From contig CADECP010000006.1 in the NCBI GenBank assembly GCA_902825875.1, positions 6,671-70,670 of the forward strand: DNA of 64,000 nt. The letters are read 5' to 3'. This DNA is from an uncultured Acidobacteriota bacterium. GTDB taxonomy: Bacteria; Acidobacteriota; Blastocatellia; RBC074. The notes beneath the pieces are model-generated. The model saw only the letters and a list, made by a program, of their open reading frames with translations, did not search any database and was not told where the DNA came from. Below are positions 28,572-37,052 of this stretch, piece after piece. Each line of letters opens with the position of its first letter. Within the stretch, counting starts at the first letter, position 1. The translations under genes were made by a program, and so were the position numbers.

Positions 28572-31316
28572 ATGACTGGAAACGAAGTTCGTAGCATCTT
28601 TCTGGATTATTTTGCCCGGCAAGGACACAAGATCGTCAAATCTTCGCCGCTGTTGCCCGCCAACGATCCGACGTTGCTGTTTACCAACGCTGGAATGAAC
28701 CAGTTCAAAGACGTTTTTCTGGGAGCCGAAACGCGCGATTACAAACGCGCCACGACTTCGCAGAAGTGCGTCCGCGCTGGCGGCAAGCACAACGATCTGG
28801 ACGAAGTCGGCAAAACCGCCCGGCATCACACCTTCTTTGAGATGCTCGGCAATTTCTCCTTTGGCGATTATTTCAAGGAAGACGCAATTCGCTTCGCGTG
28901 GGATTTGCTGGTCAACGAATACAAGATGGATCCGCAACGGCTGTGGTTTTCGGTTTTCGAAGGCGATGCCGAAGTCGGCGCGGATGAAGAAGCGGTTGAA
29001 CTGTGGGTAAAAGTCGGCGCTCCGCGCGAACGAGTTTTGAAGTTCGGTCGCAAAGACAATTTCTGGCAGATGGGCGAAACTGGACCGTGCGGACCGTGTT
29101 CGGAAATCCACTACTACATGGGCGAACATCCCGAAGACCCCAAGTTCAACAAAGCCGAATACGTCAACGGCGATGGCGACGACACCGTCGAAATCTGGAA
29201 TCTGGTTTTTATGCAGTACAACCGGCAGGAAGTCGCGCCAGGCAAATACAAACTCGATCCGCTGCCAGCGCCTTCGGTGGATACCGGAGCCGGTTTGGAG
29301 CGCGTGACCGCCGTGTTGCAAGGCGTCAAATCGAATTACGACACTGATCTGATCAAGCCGATCATCGAATTCGTGGCGAAACTCGCTGGCAAAGAATACA
29401 AAGCTGACACGCAGGAAGGCTTCGCCATGCGCGTCATCGCCGACCACGCGCGCGCGACGGCGTTTTCGATTGCCGACGGCATTATGCCTAGCAATGAAGG
29501 CCGGAATTATGTGCTGCGCAAGATTATGCGGCGTGCCATCTACAACGGACGCGAGAATCTGGGATTCAAGGACGAATTTTTCTTTAAGGTATGCGACTTC
29601 GTGATTGATTTCATGAAAGATGCTTATCCGGAACTGGATTCGCAGCGCAGCTATATCGAAAAGATGGTGCGGCTGGAAGAGCAACGCTTTGGTGCAACGC
29701 TGACAGTTGGATTGAAGAAGCTAGAGGAACTGATTGAGAAGTACAAAAGCGAATCAACGGAAAAATCTTTTCTTTCCGCGTCGGACTTGGCAAAGCTTTA
29801 CGATACTTTTGGAACTCCAATTGACTTGATGTACGTCGTCCTAACTCAAGGAAAGCAAAGCATAACAAGTCAATTATTGGCCCCCAGGTATACCTCTTCT
29901 GTAGAGGAATTATCGGAAGACAAATTTCGGGAAATTATTGAGGATTCGATAAAACAGCTTCAACAAACAGGCGTGCATGCGGTTGAAGATGACAAGCAGA
30001 ATCTACAGGTCTATCTGACTACTCGTCAGCGTTTGGGAGCTAAAACGGAATTCAGGGGCTACGAAACCACGCGAGTTGACGATTGCAAAGTCATCGCTCT
30101 GATCAAAGGCGATGAAGAAGTGAAGTCGCTGAACGAAGGCGAAGAAGGCGAAGTCGTGTTGAACCAGACTCCGTTTTATTCGGAAAGCGGCGGACAGGTC
30201 GGCGATGTCGGCCACTTCTTTGGGGAAAATTCGACTGCTGTCGTCGAAGACACCTATTCACCCGTGCAGGATTTGCGCGTTCACAAGGTCAAAGTCGAGA
30301 AGGGAAGCCTGAAAGTTGGCGATTCCGTCACAGCCCAAGTGGATGTTGAAAAGCGTGATTCCACGCGGCGAAACCATACGGCGACGCATTTGATGCACGC
30401 AGCGTTGCGCGAAGTGCTCGGCACGCACGTCAAGCAAGCGGGTTCGGTTGTCGAGCCGAATTATCTGCGCTTCGATTTCAGCCATTACCAACCGCTGACT
30501 CGTGGGGAAATCGAAGAAATCGAAAACCTGGTCAACTATCACATCTTGCGAAACGAGCCTGTCCAAACCGATGTGCTGGCGATTGAAGACGCCATGCGAT
30601 CAGGCGCGATGGCTTTGTTCGGCGAAAAGTACGGCGAAAAGGTTCGCGTGTTGACGGTGAATGGAGTGGACGGGATTTTCTCGAAAGAACTCTGCGGCGG
30701 CACGCACGTTCGCGCTACTGGCGACATCGGCTCTTTCAAAATCACCAGCGATGAAGCCATCGCATCCGGCACTCGTCGCATCCGCGGCGTCACTGGGCGT
30801 GGAGCATTTGAGCGATTCCAGCATTCCGAAACTCTGCTGGCCGAAGCCGCCGCGAAGATCAACGCTTCGCCAGCGAAATTGCCGAGCGAATTGGAAAGGC
30901 TGCAATCGCAATTGCGCGATCAGCAAAAAGAAATCGAAAAGCTGAAACTGAAACTGGCTCAAGGCGGCGGAGGTTCCGACGATCAAGTCACCGAGATCAA
31001 CGGCATCAAACTGCTGGTTCGCAAAGTCGAAGACCTGGGCAAAGAAGGCCGTCGCCAGTTGGCTGATTCGCTGACGCGCAAAATTGCTCCGGGAGTCGTA
31101 GTCGTCGCTGACGTAAGCGAAGGCAAAGCTTCGCTGCTGGTCATGGTTTCCGCCGACGCGATTGCCAAAGTCAAAGCCGGCAACGTCATCAAACAAATCC
31201 CAGGCGCTCGCGGAGGCGGCAAGCCAGACTTGGCTGAGGGCGGAGTTGACGCAAGCGAATTAGACACTGTGCTTGCTGCTGTGCCGCAAATTGTTAAACA
31301 AATGCTGGAGGCCTGA
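28572..31316 (+). CDS. alaS: Alanine--tRNA ligase
   Basis: A 914-residue alanyl-tRNA synthetase that charges tRNA-Ala and edits Ser/Gly mischarging. Visible features: class II core with FFEMLGNFSFGDYFK (motif 2 region), the GAGLERV region, the editing domain with HTATHLMHAALREVLG and CGGTHV, a coiled coil (about 770-800) and the C-Ala domain. The stretch 29670-30050 (about residues 367-493) is visibly AT-richer than the rest, with different codon choice. It replaces the usual sequence after the helical domain, although YDTFGTPIDL keeps the expected motif. The stop at 31314-31316 is five bases before mazE, whose ribosome site (GGAGG, 31307-31311) lies inside alaS. Confidence 0.97.
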   Translation: MTGNEVRSIFLDYFARQGHKIVKSSPLLPANDPTLLFTNAGMNQFKDVFLGAETRDYKRATTSQKCVRAGGKHNDLDEVGKTARHHTFFEMLGNFSFGDYFKEDAIRFAWDLLVNEYKMDPQRLWFSVFEGDAEVGADEEAVELWVKVGAPRERVLKFGRKDNFWQMGETGPCGPCSEIHYYMGEHPEDPKFNKAEYVNGDGDDTVEIWNLVFMQYNRQEVAPGKYKLDPLPAPSVDTGAGLERVTAVLQGVKSNYDTDLIKPIIEFVAKLAGKEYKADTQEGFAMRVIADHARATAFSIADGIMPSNEGRNYVLRKIMRRAIYNGRENLGFKDEFFFKVCDFVIDFMKDAYPELDSQRSYIEKMVRLEEQRFGATLTVGLKKLEELIEKYKSESTEKSFLSASDLAKLYDTFGTPIDLMYVVLTQGKQSITSQLLAPRYTSSVEELSEDKFREIIEDSIKQLQQTGVHAVEDDKQNLQVYLTTRQRLGAKTEFRGYETTRVDDCKVIALIKGDEEVKSLNEGEEGEVVLNQTPFYSESGGQVGDVGHFFGENSTAVVEDTYSPVQDLRVHKVKVEKGSLKVGDSVTAQVDVEKRDSTRRNHTATHLMHAALREVLGTHVKQAGSVVEPNYLRFDFSHYQPLTRGEIEEIENLVNYHILRNEPVQTDVLAIEDAMRSGAMALFGEKYGEKVRVLTVNGVDGIFSKELCGGTHVRATGDIGSFKITSDEAIASGTRRIRGVTGRGAFERFQHSETLLAEAAAKINASPAKLPSELERLQSQLRDQQKEIEKLKLKLAQGGGGSDDQVTEINGIKLLVRKVEDLGKEGRRQLADSLTRKIAPGVVVVADVSEGKASLLVMVSADAIAKVKAGNVIKQIPGARGGGKPDLAEGGVDASELDTVLAAVPQIVKQMLEA

Positions 31317-31321
31317 AGTTT

Positions 31322-31564
31322 ATGGAAGCTCGCATTCGACAAATCGTAGACACTCTGTACGTTCCGCTGCCAGCGGAAATTGTTTTAGCAGCCAATCTTC
31401 AATCTGAGTCATTAGTAGAGGTTGCTGTGGTTAATGGAGATGTGATTGTTCATCCGGCAGCGGGGAAGCCGTGCTCGCTTGAACAGTTGCTTGCTGGCAT
31501 AACCGAAGAGAACATTCACAAGGAAGTAGATTTTGGCCTGGCTGTTGGCAAAGAGGTTTGGTGA
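31322..31564 (+). CDS. mazE: MazE-like antitoxin (AbrB/SpoVT fold)
   Basis: An 80-residue protein directly upstream of a MazF toxin. Antitoxins of this kind bind DNA through an N-terminal swapped-hairpin domain and neutralise MazF with an acidic C-terminal tail. Here the N-terminal half resembles that domain (YVPLPAEIVLAANLQ and VEVAVVNGDVIVHP), and the C-terminus carries ITEENIHKEVDFG, typical of a MazF-binding tail. It starts five bases after alaS and its stop overlaps the mazF start by one base (TGATG). Base use is slightly AT-richer than alaS. Confidence 0.85.
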   Translation: MEARIRQIVDTLYVPLPAEIVLAANLQSESLVEVAVVNGDVIVHPAAGKPCSLEQLLAGITEENIHKEVDFGLAVGKEVW

Positions 31565-31899
31565 TGGCAGTTGGTTATATTCCAGAACGTGGCGACTCTG
31601 TGTGGATTGATTTCAATCCGCAAGCCGGACACGAGCAAGCAGGGAGGCGCCCGGCAATTGTCCTGTCGCCTTCCGCATATAACGGAAAAGTCGGTTTGGT
31701 GATTGTGTGCCCAATAACAAATCAGGTGAAAGGCTATCCGTTTGAGGTGGTTATTCCTGCCGGGCTGTCAGTCAAAGGCGTGGTTCTTGCCGATCAAGTA
31801 AAAAGCCTGGATTGGCAAAGTCGCAATGCCCAACTCATTTGTGCCTTGCCTTCAAATGTTGTGGCTGAAGTTCTGGCCAAGCTAAAAACATTACTGTAA
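31564..31899 (+). CDS. mazF: MazF/PemK-family mRNA interferase toxin
   Basis: A 111-residue endoribonuclease toxin that cleaves mRNA and other RNAs at short specific sites. It has the family's GDSVWIDFNPQAGHEQAGRRPAIVLSP segment (about 8-34, shown here as a family match) and the later KGVVLADQVKSLDW, which holds the conserved Asp-Gln-Lys near the active site. The start is ATG 31564, overlapping the mazE stop by one base, with GAGG seven bases upstream. A permease gene starts six bases after the stop. The cleavage site is not predictable. Confidence 0.92.
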   Translation: MAVGYIPERGDSVWIDFNPQAGHEQAGRRPAIVLSPSAYNGKVGLVIVCPITNQVKGYPFEVVIPAGLSVKGVVLADQVKSLDWQSRNAQLICALPSNVVAEVLAKLKTLL

Positions 31900-31905
31900 A
31901 AACGA

Positions 31906-33009
31906 ATGAATAATCTTGTTGCTTCCAACTTAACTCACCATCCCGGGAGAACCGCTGCCAGCGTGGTCGGCGTCGCTGTCGGAGTCGTGCTGGTCGTGCT
32001 TACTGTCGGCTTGGTGCGCGGAGCCTTGCGCGAACGCGGGCAGCGCGATGCCAACATCGGCGTGGAAATCATGCTGACAAAAGGCGGTAGAGGAATTTCG
32101 CTGACTTCGGCGGATATGACCATTTCTGTCGAAGAAGCCGCGTTGATTCAGTCTGTGCCCGGCGTCAGCGTGGCGACTCCGGTTGGCCAGAACCTGCAAA
32201 TGGGAGCCAGTGGCGGATTGGGCATTCAACAAGTGGACGGCATTGTGTTTGATCAGTTTGTTTCGGCGACCAAGTTGCGAATTACCAGCGGCCAAGCTCT
32301 GCCGGAATCCGGCGATGTCGCCATCGTGGATTGGAAATATGCTTCCGACAAAAAGGTGAAACCCGGTGACAAGATCAAATGGTCGGAACACGAATTGACC
32401 ATCGTAGGCATTTACGAACCCGAAGCCGGCGCGCGCATAAAAATCCCGCTGGCCACAATGCAACACAAACTGGGCACTGCGGGAAAATGTTCGATGATCT
32501 TTGTGAAGTGTGACGACCCGGCTCAGCAGGAAGAAGTCGCCCGTCGCATCGTCGAAAAACACTCCGATTACAAAGTCCTGTTCACGCGCGATTTGCCGCA
32601 ACTGTTTGCTCAAGGGTTTTCGGCGTTCAATATCTTTTTGGACGTGGTCAAAGGCTTGGCGACGGTTATCAGTTTGTTGGTGATTTTGCTGACGATGTAC
32701 ACGACGGTTGCCGAACGGACTCGGCAAATCGGAATTTTGAAATCGCTCGGCGCGTCGAAGCTGTGGATCGCCTGGACGTTTGAAAAAGAGGCTTTGTTGA
32801 TTAGCTTGCTGGGAATTGTCAGCGGATTGCTGTTCGCCGTCGTCGCACGATACTTTTTGGTCAACAACCTTGGATGGAAGATCGAGTTGGAACTGAACAC
32901 AATTATGTTTGCTGCCATCGCAGGATTAGTCAGCGGATTGTTTGGCGCGTTGTATCCTGCGTTGCGCGCCGCCAGCCAGGACCCTGTTGATGCCTTGAGC
33001 TACGAATAA
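31906..33009 (+). CDS. FtsX/MacB-like ABC transporter permease
   Basis: A 367-residue membrane protein with the four-helix FtsX-like topology: one helix near the N-terminus (about 18-40), a periplasmic MacB-type domain (about 50-230), then three helices (about 240-360). The segment LKSLGASKLWIAW (about 280) is typical of the FtsX domain. Such permeases work with an ATPase (LolD/MacB type), but none is adjacent. The gene begins six bases after mazF, with no good Shine-Dalgarno visible, so its translation may depend on the upstream genes. Confidence 0.88.
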   Translation: MNNLVASNLTHHPGRTAASVVGVAVGVVLVVLTVGLVRGALRERGQRDANIGVEIMLTKGGRGISLTSADMTISVEEAALIQSVPGVSVATPVGQNLQMGASGGLGIQQVDGIVFDQFVSATKLRITSGQALPESGDVAIVDWKYASDKKVKPGDKIKWSEHELTIVGIYEPEAGARIKIPLATMQHKLGTAGKCSMIFVKCDDPAQQEEVARRIVEKHSDYKVLFTRDLPQLFAQGFSAFNIFLDVVKGLATVISLLVILLTMYTTVAERTRQIGILKSLGASKLWIAWTFEKEALLISLLGIVSGLLFAVVARYFLVNNLGWKIELELNTIMFAAIAGLVSGLFGALYPALRAASQDPVDALSYE

Positions 33010-33102
33010 ATCAAAAGGCAAAGGGCAAATATAAAAAGGCAAAATTGGAAGAACGAGTTCCGCCTTTTTGATTTTTGCCTTTTGCCTTTTGCCTTTTGAT
33101 TT
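33009..33102. repeat. AAAAGGC palindrome (family C)
   Basis: Repeated AAAAGGC/AAAGGGC units on the left arm (33009-33040) match TTTTGCC units on the right arm (33072-33102). The element fills nearly the whole gap between two genes and ends four bases before the next start. A related AAAGGCAAAAAGCAAAA stretch lies in the end of the next gene (34080-34105). Confidence 0.75.
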
Positions 33103-33105
33103 CTT

Positions 33106-34140
33106 ATGAAGTCTCGCCTACTCGCAATCCTCTCCGCCATCATCGGACTCGCCCTGTTCATTTACGTCATTCGCCAAACCGGGTTGGAAGAAATCGGAGG
33201 ACGATTACATCAACTAGGCTTCGGCTTCGTGCTGATTCTGGCGATTTCGGCGTTTCGTTATTTGACGCGCAGCCTGTCGTGGTTGCGCTGCATTCCGCCA
33301 GAAGATCGTCACATCGGATTTTGGACTTTGTGGCGAGCGCGATTGGCTGGCGAAGCCATCGGCGATTTAACTGCCGGGCCGTTGGTCGCCGAACCGTTGA
33401 AAGCCCTGGTGTTGGGAGACAAGCTTTCACTGGCGGCGCGCGTGTCGTCATTGACGGTTGAAAACATCACCTACACCGTGTCGAGTTGCGTGATGGTTAT
33501 GGCCGGAGCGATTGCCTTGCTGACCAGTTTTGGATTGGCCGGTTCGTTGCGCGTGGCGATGCTGGCTTCGCTGGCTGCTGTGGTTGTGGTGATTGTGGCG
33601 TCTGTCATTGTCATCGGGCGACGCTGGAAATTGGGTTCCGGCATTGCCACTTTGCTGGCGCGAACGCTGATTCGAGACAAGTCGAAGCTGGCCAACATCG
33701 AATCGAAGATCGTGCATCTGGCCGAACTCGAAGAATACATTTTCGATTTCTTTGCCAAACGTCCGGCGGATTTCTTTCTGGTCATTTTGTGCCAGATGTC
33801 GTTTCACTTTGCCGGCGTAGTGGAGATTTTCGTGACGATGAAATTGATCGGCGCGAATCTGAGCTTCGCCACGGCGTTTCTGATGGAATCGGTCAACCGA
33901 GCGTTGAACATTGCGTTCGTCTTCGTTCCGGCGATGGTCGGCGTGGATGAGCTTGGCACACGCGAACTGGCGAAAGTTTTGGGCTTTGCCGGAACTGACG
34001 GCGTGGCGTTGGCCGTCATTCGCAAGATCAGAATGTTTTGCTGGATCGGGTGCGGACTGGTTTTTCTGTTGGCAAACCAAAAGGCAAAAAGCAAAAAACA
34101 AAAGCCTGAAAAGCCTTTTGACCAGCACGACCTTGCTTGA
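33106..34140 (+). CDS. Flippase-like / lysylphosphatidylglycerol synthase TM-region protein
   Basis: A 344-residue polytopic protein of the UPF0104/LPG-synthase membrane domain family. Hydrophobic segments lie near 7-25, 40-55, 125-150, 152-172, 225-250 and 300-325. GEAIGDLTAGPLVAEPLKALVL (about 83-104) is a typical family motif. Members flip or modify lipids in the inner membrane; the substrate here is unknown. Its C-terminus (NQKAKSKKQKPEKPF) is encoded by AAAGGCAAAAAGC-like repeat DNA, so a family C repeat seems to have become coding sequence. It follows an FtsX-like permease. Confidence 0.85.
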   Translation: MKSRLLAILSAIIGLALFIYVIRQTGLEEIGGRLHQLGFGFVLILAISAFRYLTRSLSWLRCIPPEDRHIGFWTLWRARLAGEAIGDLTAGPLVAEPLKALVLGDKLSLAARVSSLTVENITYTVSSCVMVMAGAIALLTSFGLAGSLRVAMLASLAAVVVVIVASVIVIGRRWKLGSGIATLLARTLIRDKSKLANIESKIVHLAELEEYIFDFFAKRPADFFLVILCQMSFHFAGVVEIFVTMKLIGANLSFATAFLMESVNRALNIAFVFVPAMVGVDELGTRELAKVLGFAGTDGVALAVIRKIRMFCWIGCGLVFLLANQKAKSKKQKPEKPFDQHDLA

Positions 34141-34151
34141 AAGCGGTGTTC

Positions 34152-34275
34152 GTTTAATCGAAGCCTGTGCGTAATTCGGTGCGGAACCAGGAGCGGTAGC
34201 GACTGGATACTTTCGTGAGCGTTCGCTCAAGTTATTGATGGCAATCCACTTTTATTCGCACAGGCTTCGTTTAAT
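34152..34275. repeat. MITE-like palindromic element
   Basis: Terminal inverted repeats, CGAAGCCTGTGCG at 34159-34171 and its complement at 34257-34269, flanked by TTTAATC-like bases. Between them lies GGTGCGGAACCAGGAGCGG, related to the element in the PSD1 gene. It has no coding capacity and starts 12 bp after the flippase-like gene. Confidence 0.7.
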
Positions 34276-34394
34276 CAACTACGTTAAGCTTGAAGACATT
34301 GCCAGCCATCGCGTGCAAGGCTAGGATGTGGCGCGTTTTTGGAACTTACCTTCCGCTGTGATCTAAACCATTTACTCGAAAAAGGCCAGGAAAC

Positions 34395-36779
34395 ATGTTG
34401 AGAACGAAACTCGGTTGCCTGTTGTTGCTGTGTGTCAGCGCAAGCGTTCTGCTGGCGCAGGAACATACGCCGGAGCGCGATAAAAATCCGTTTGCCGGAA
34501 AACCCGAAGCCGTCGAAGCCGGAAAACGGTTGTACGAACAAGCCTGTCAGGCGTGTCACGGAACGGATCGCGCTCCGGCACTGTCTGGCGCGATGAAGCG
34601 CGGCAATCTGGATGGCGAAATCTTTTTGAACATCCGCAACGGCATTCGCGGAACGCAGATGCCTGCCTTTTCGCGGCTGACGGCGGATCAAGTCTGGCAA
34701 CTGGTTTCGTACATTCGCAGCCTGAGCGGTTCGCCCAATTCGCCGAACGCGAACACAGAGCGAATTGCCGGAAGCGTCGCCGCCGGAGAAGAACTCTTTT
34801 TCGGCAAAGCCAACTGCGCCGCTTGCCACGAAATCAACGGGCGCGGAACAGTCGTTGGCCCGGAATTGTCTGCTGTGGCCAGTCTGGACGTGAACACGTT
34901 ACGCCAGAAAATTCTTGATCCGACGACCAGCGCGAATTCGAACGCGAGCGGCAATCGCCGCCGAAGGCCGGGCGGTATCGTCGTGGTTAAAACCAAAGAC
35001 GGAAAAGAAATTCGTGGGCTGCGTCGCAACGAAGACACTTACACGCTGTTGCTGATGGACGCGACCGGCAAGCTGCACGCGCTCGACAAACAAAACCTCA
35101 CAGACATTCGCACCGAAGCCGGTTCGTTGATGCCCGCAGATTACGGCAAACGGCTGAGCGAAGCCGAAATTCAAAATCTGATCGCTTACCTGAAAACCTG
35201 TGACGGACGTGATTTGGCGAAAACCGCCAATGCCCTAATAGCTGGCGGGCTGACTTACGAACGCATTCGCAATTCCGCCGCCGAACCTCACAACTGGCTG
35301 AGTTATTGGGGCGATTATCGCGGCCATCATTTTTCGACGCTGAAGCAAATCAACACGACGAATGTCGCGCAGTTGCAATCGCGTTGGGCGGCGCAAATGC
35401 CTGGCGATTCGATGTTGGAATCAACTCCGATTGTGATTGATGGCGTGATGTACACAGCCGGAATGCCGGGGCAGGTGTTTGCGCTGGACGCTCGAACCGG
35501 CATGCAAATCTGGAAATACGAACGCAAACAAAAAGTCGTCAACCCTTACGAAACCAATCGCTTCAGTCGTGGAGTCGCCGTGCTGGGCAATCGAGTGTTT
35601 GTCGGTACGCTCGACGCGGTCTTGATTGCGCTGGATGCTCGAACCGGTTTGCCGCTGTGGGAAGTTCAAGTCGCCGACACAATGCTTGGGTTCAGCATCA
35701 CGTCGCCTCCGTTGGTGGTCAAAGACAAAATCATCGTCGGCGTAGCTGGCGGCGAATACGGAATTCGCGGATTTCTGGAAGCTTACAATCCGGCGACAGG
35801 CAAACGCATCTGGCGCTTTGAAACCATTCCGGGTCCGGGCGAATTCGGCAACGACACCTGGCCGGGCGATACCTGGAAACGCGGCGCGGGCGCGACTTGG
35901 TTGCCGGGAAGTTACGACGCCGAACTCGACGTGCTGTATTGGACGATTGGAAATCCCGGCCCGGACATTGATGGCGAAATTCGCAAAGGCGACAACCTGT
36001 TTTCCGATTGCGTGGTCGCGCTCGATCCCGACACAGGCAAACGCAAATGGCATTATCAGTTCACGCCGAACGACAGCCACGACTGGGACGCGAATCAGGA
36101 TGTGGTGCTGGTGGATCGCGTCTGGCAGGGAAGACCTCGCAAGCTGCTGATTCAGGCAAATCGCAACGGATTTTTTTACGTGCTGGATCGAACCGACGGA
36201 AAATTCCTGATGGCCAAACCGTTCGTCAAGCAAACCTGGAACACGGGCTTTGACGCGAATGGCCGTCCGAGCTTTGCGCCGAATTCCGACGCCAGTCCCG
36301 AAGGCAACGAAGTTTATCCGTCGTTGGTGGGTGGCACGAATTTTCAAGCGCCTTCGTTCGATCAATCGAGCGGGTTGTTGTACGTCGTGTTTTCCGATTC
36401 CGGCAACCGATACATTCGCGCGCCCGCCGAATTCGAACCGGGCAAACAATACTGGAATGGCCGAACGGCTCCAGCGTCGCAACCGCCCATTGCTGGCATC
36501 AAGGCGATTGATTCCGCGACCGGCGAAATCAAATGGGAATACCGCATTTCGCAAGGTTCGCTGGCTGCTGGTTTGCTGGCTACGTCAGGCGGAGTCGTTT
36601 TCGTCGGCACGCGCGAAGGCAATTTGATTGCGCTGGATTCCAAAACCGGCAAGTTCTTGTGGCGCTTCCAAACCGGTTCGACAATTGCAGCTTCGCCGAT
36701 GAGTTACGCCGTGGACGGCAAGCAGTTTGTCGCCATCGCAGCAGGCGGAGTGCTTTACAGTTTTGCGTTGCCAGAATAA
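34395..36779 (+). CDS. Secreted di-cytochrome c - PQQ-dependent dehydrogenase fusion
   Basis: A 794-residue protein. A signal peptide (ends about residue 21) precedes two cytochrome c-like regions: CQACH (C51, C54, H55) and CAACH (C141, C144, H145). An eight-bladed PQQ-type propeller follows from about residue 285, with repeated ALDARTG-type blades and NDSHDWDANQD, which resembles the catalytic-Asp region of methanol/ethanol-type quinoprotein dehydrogenases. These oxidise alcohols or sugars in the periplasm and pass electrons through the hemes; substrate unknown. In most relatives the cytochrome is separate or C-terminal, so the N-terminal arrangement is notable. A heme-motif barrel gene follows. 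Confidence 0.92.
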   Translation: MLRTKLGCLLLLCVSASVLLAQEHTPERDKNPFAGKPEAVEAGKRLYEQACQACHGTDRAPALSGAMKRGNLDGEIFLNIRNGIRGTQMPAFSRLTADQVWQLVSYIRSLSGSPNSPNANTERIAGSVAAGEELFFGKANCAACHEINGRGTVVGPELSAVASLDVNTLRQKILDPTTSANSNASGNRRRRPGGIVVVKTKDGKEIRGLRRNEDTYTLLLMDATGKLHALDKQNLTDIRTEAGSLMPADYGKRLSEAEIQNLIAYLKTCDGRDLAKTANALIAGGLTYERIRNSAAEPHNWLSYWGDYRGHHFSTLKQINTTNVAQLQSRWAAQMPGDSMLESTPIVIDGVMYTAGMPGQVFALDARTGMQIWKYERKQKVVNPYETNRFSRGVAVLGNRVFVGTLDAVLIALDARTGLPLWEVQVADTMLGFSITSPPLVVKDKIIVGVAGGEYGIRGFLEAYNPATGKRIWRFETIPGPGEFGNDTWPGDTWKRGAGATWLPGSYDAELDVLYWTIGNPGPDIDGEIRKGDNLFSDCVVALDPDTGKRKWHYQFTPNDSHDWDANQDVVLVDRVWQGRPRKLLIQANRNGFFYVLDRTDGKFLMAKPFVKQTWNTGFDANGRPSFAPNSDASPEGNEVYPSLVGGTNFQAPSFDQSSGLLYVVFSDSGNRYIRAPAEFEPGKQYWNGRTAPASQPPIAGIKAIDSATGEIKWEYRISQGSLAAGLLATSGGVVFVGTREGNLIALDSKTGKFLWRFQTGSTIAASPMSYAVDGKQFVAIAAGGVLYSFALPE

Positions 36780-37052
36780 CAGCGAAGTGTGAGGAACTTT
36801 TCGAGCCTTTGACGACCATTTGGTGACAAGAAGTGACTCAAGCAGAGTCTGGCGACGACGATTTCAGCGGGTAACTCCGGTAATTTCTGTCACCAATTGG
36901 CGGAACGACGATTGCCGGTAAATCACTGCGAACCGGCTTTGGCCAATCTGTTTGGCGGAGTAAGCCGGAAAAAAAAGATCATCTTTATCAGGTGCGACTG
37001 ATTCAAAAACGAGCACCAACAAAATTCAAACTTGCAGGAGTAAACACAACAA
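36780..37052. other. Intergenic region between PQQ dehydrogenase and barrel genes
   Basis: A 273-bp gap with no supported gene or clear palindrome. CAGGAG at 37035-37040 is the ribosome site of the next gene. Confidence 0.55.

Noticed and set aside
28554..29684. Minus-strand frame of about 376 codons opposite alaS
   Set aside because: alaS is certain here, and the opposite frame has no signal or motif.
33009..33102. Family C repeat as a rho-independent terminator
   Set aside because: The arms are A/T-rich with no GC stem, and the next gene starts four bases later, so termination here is not supported.
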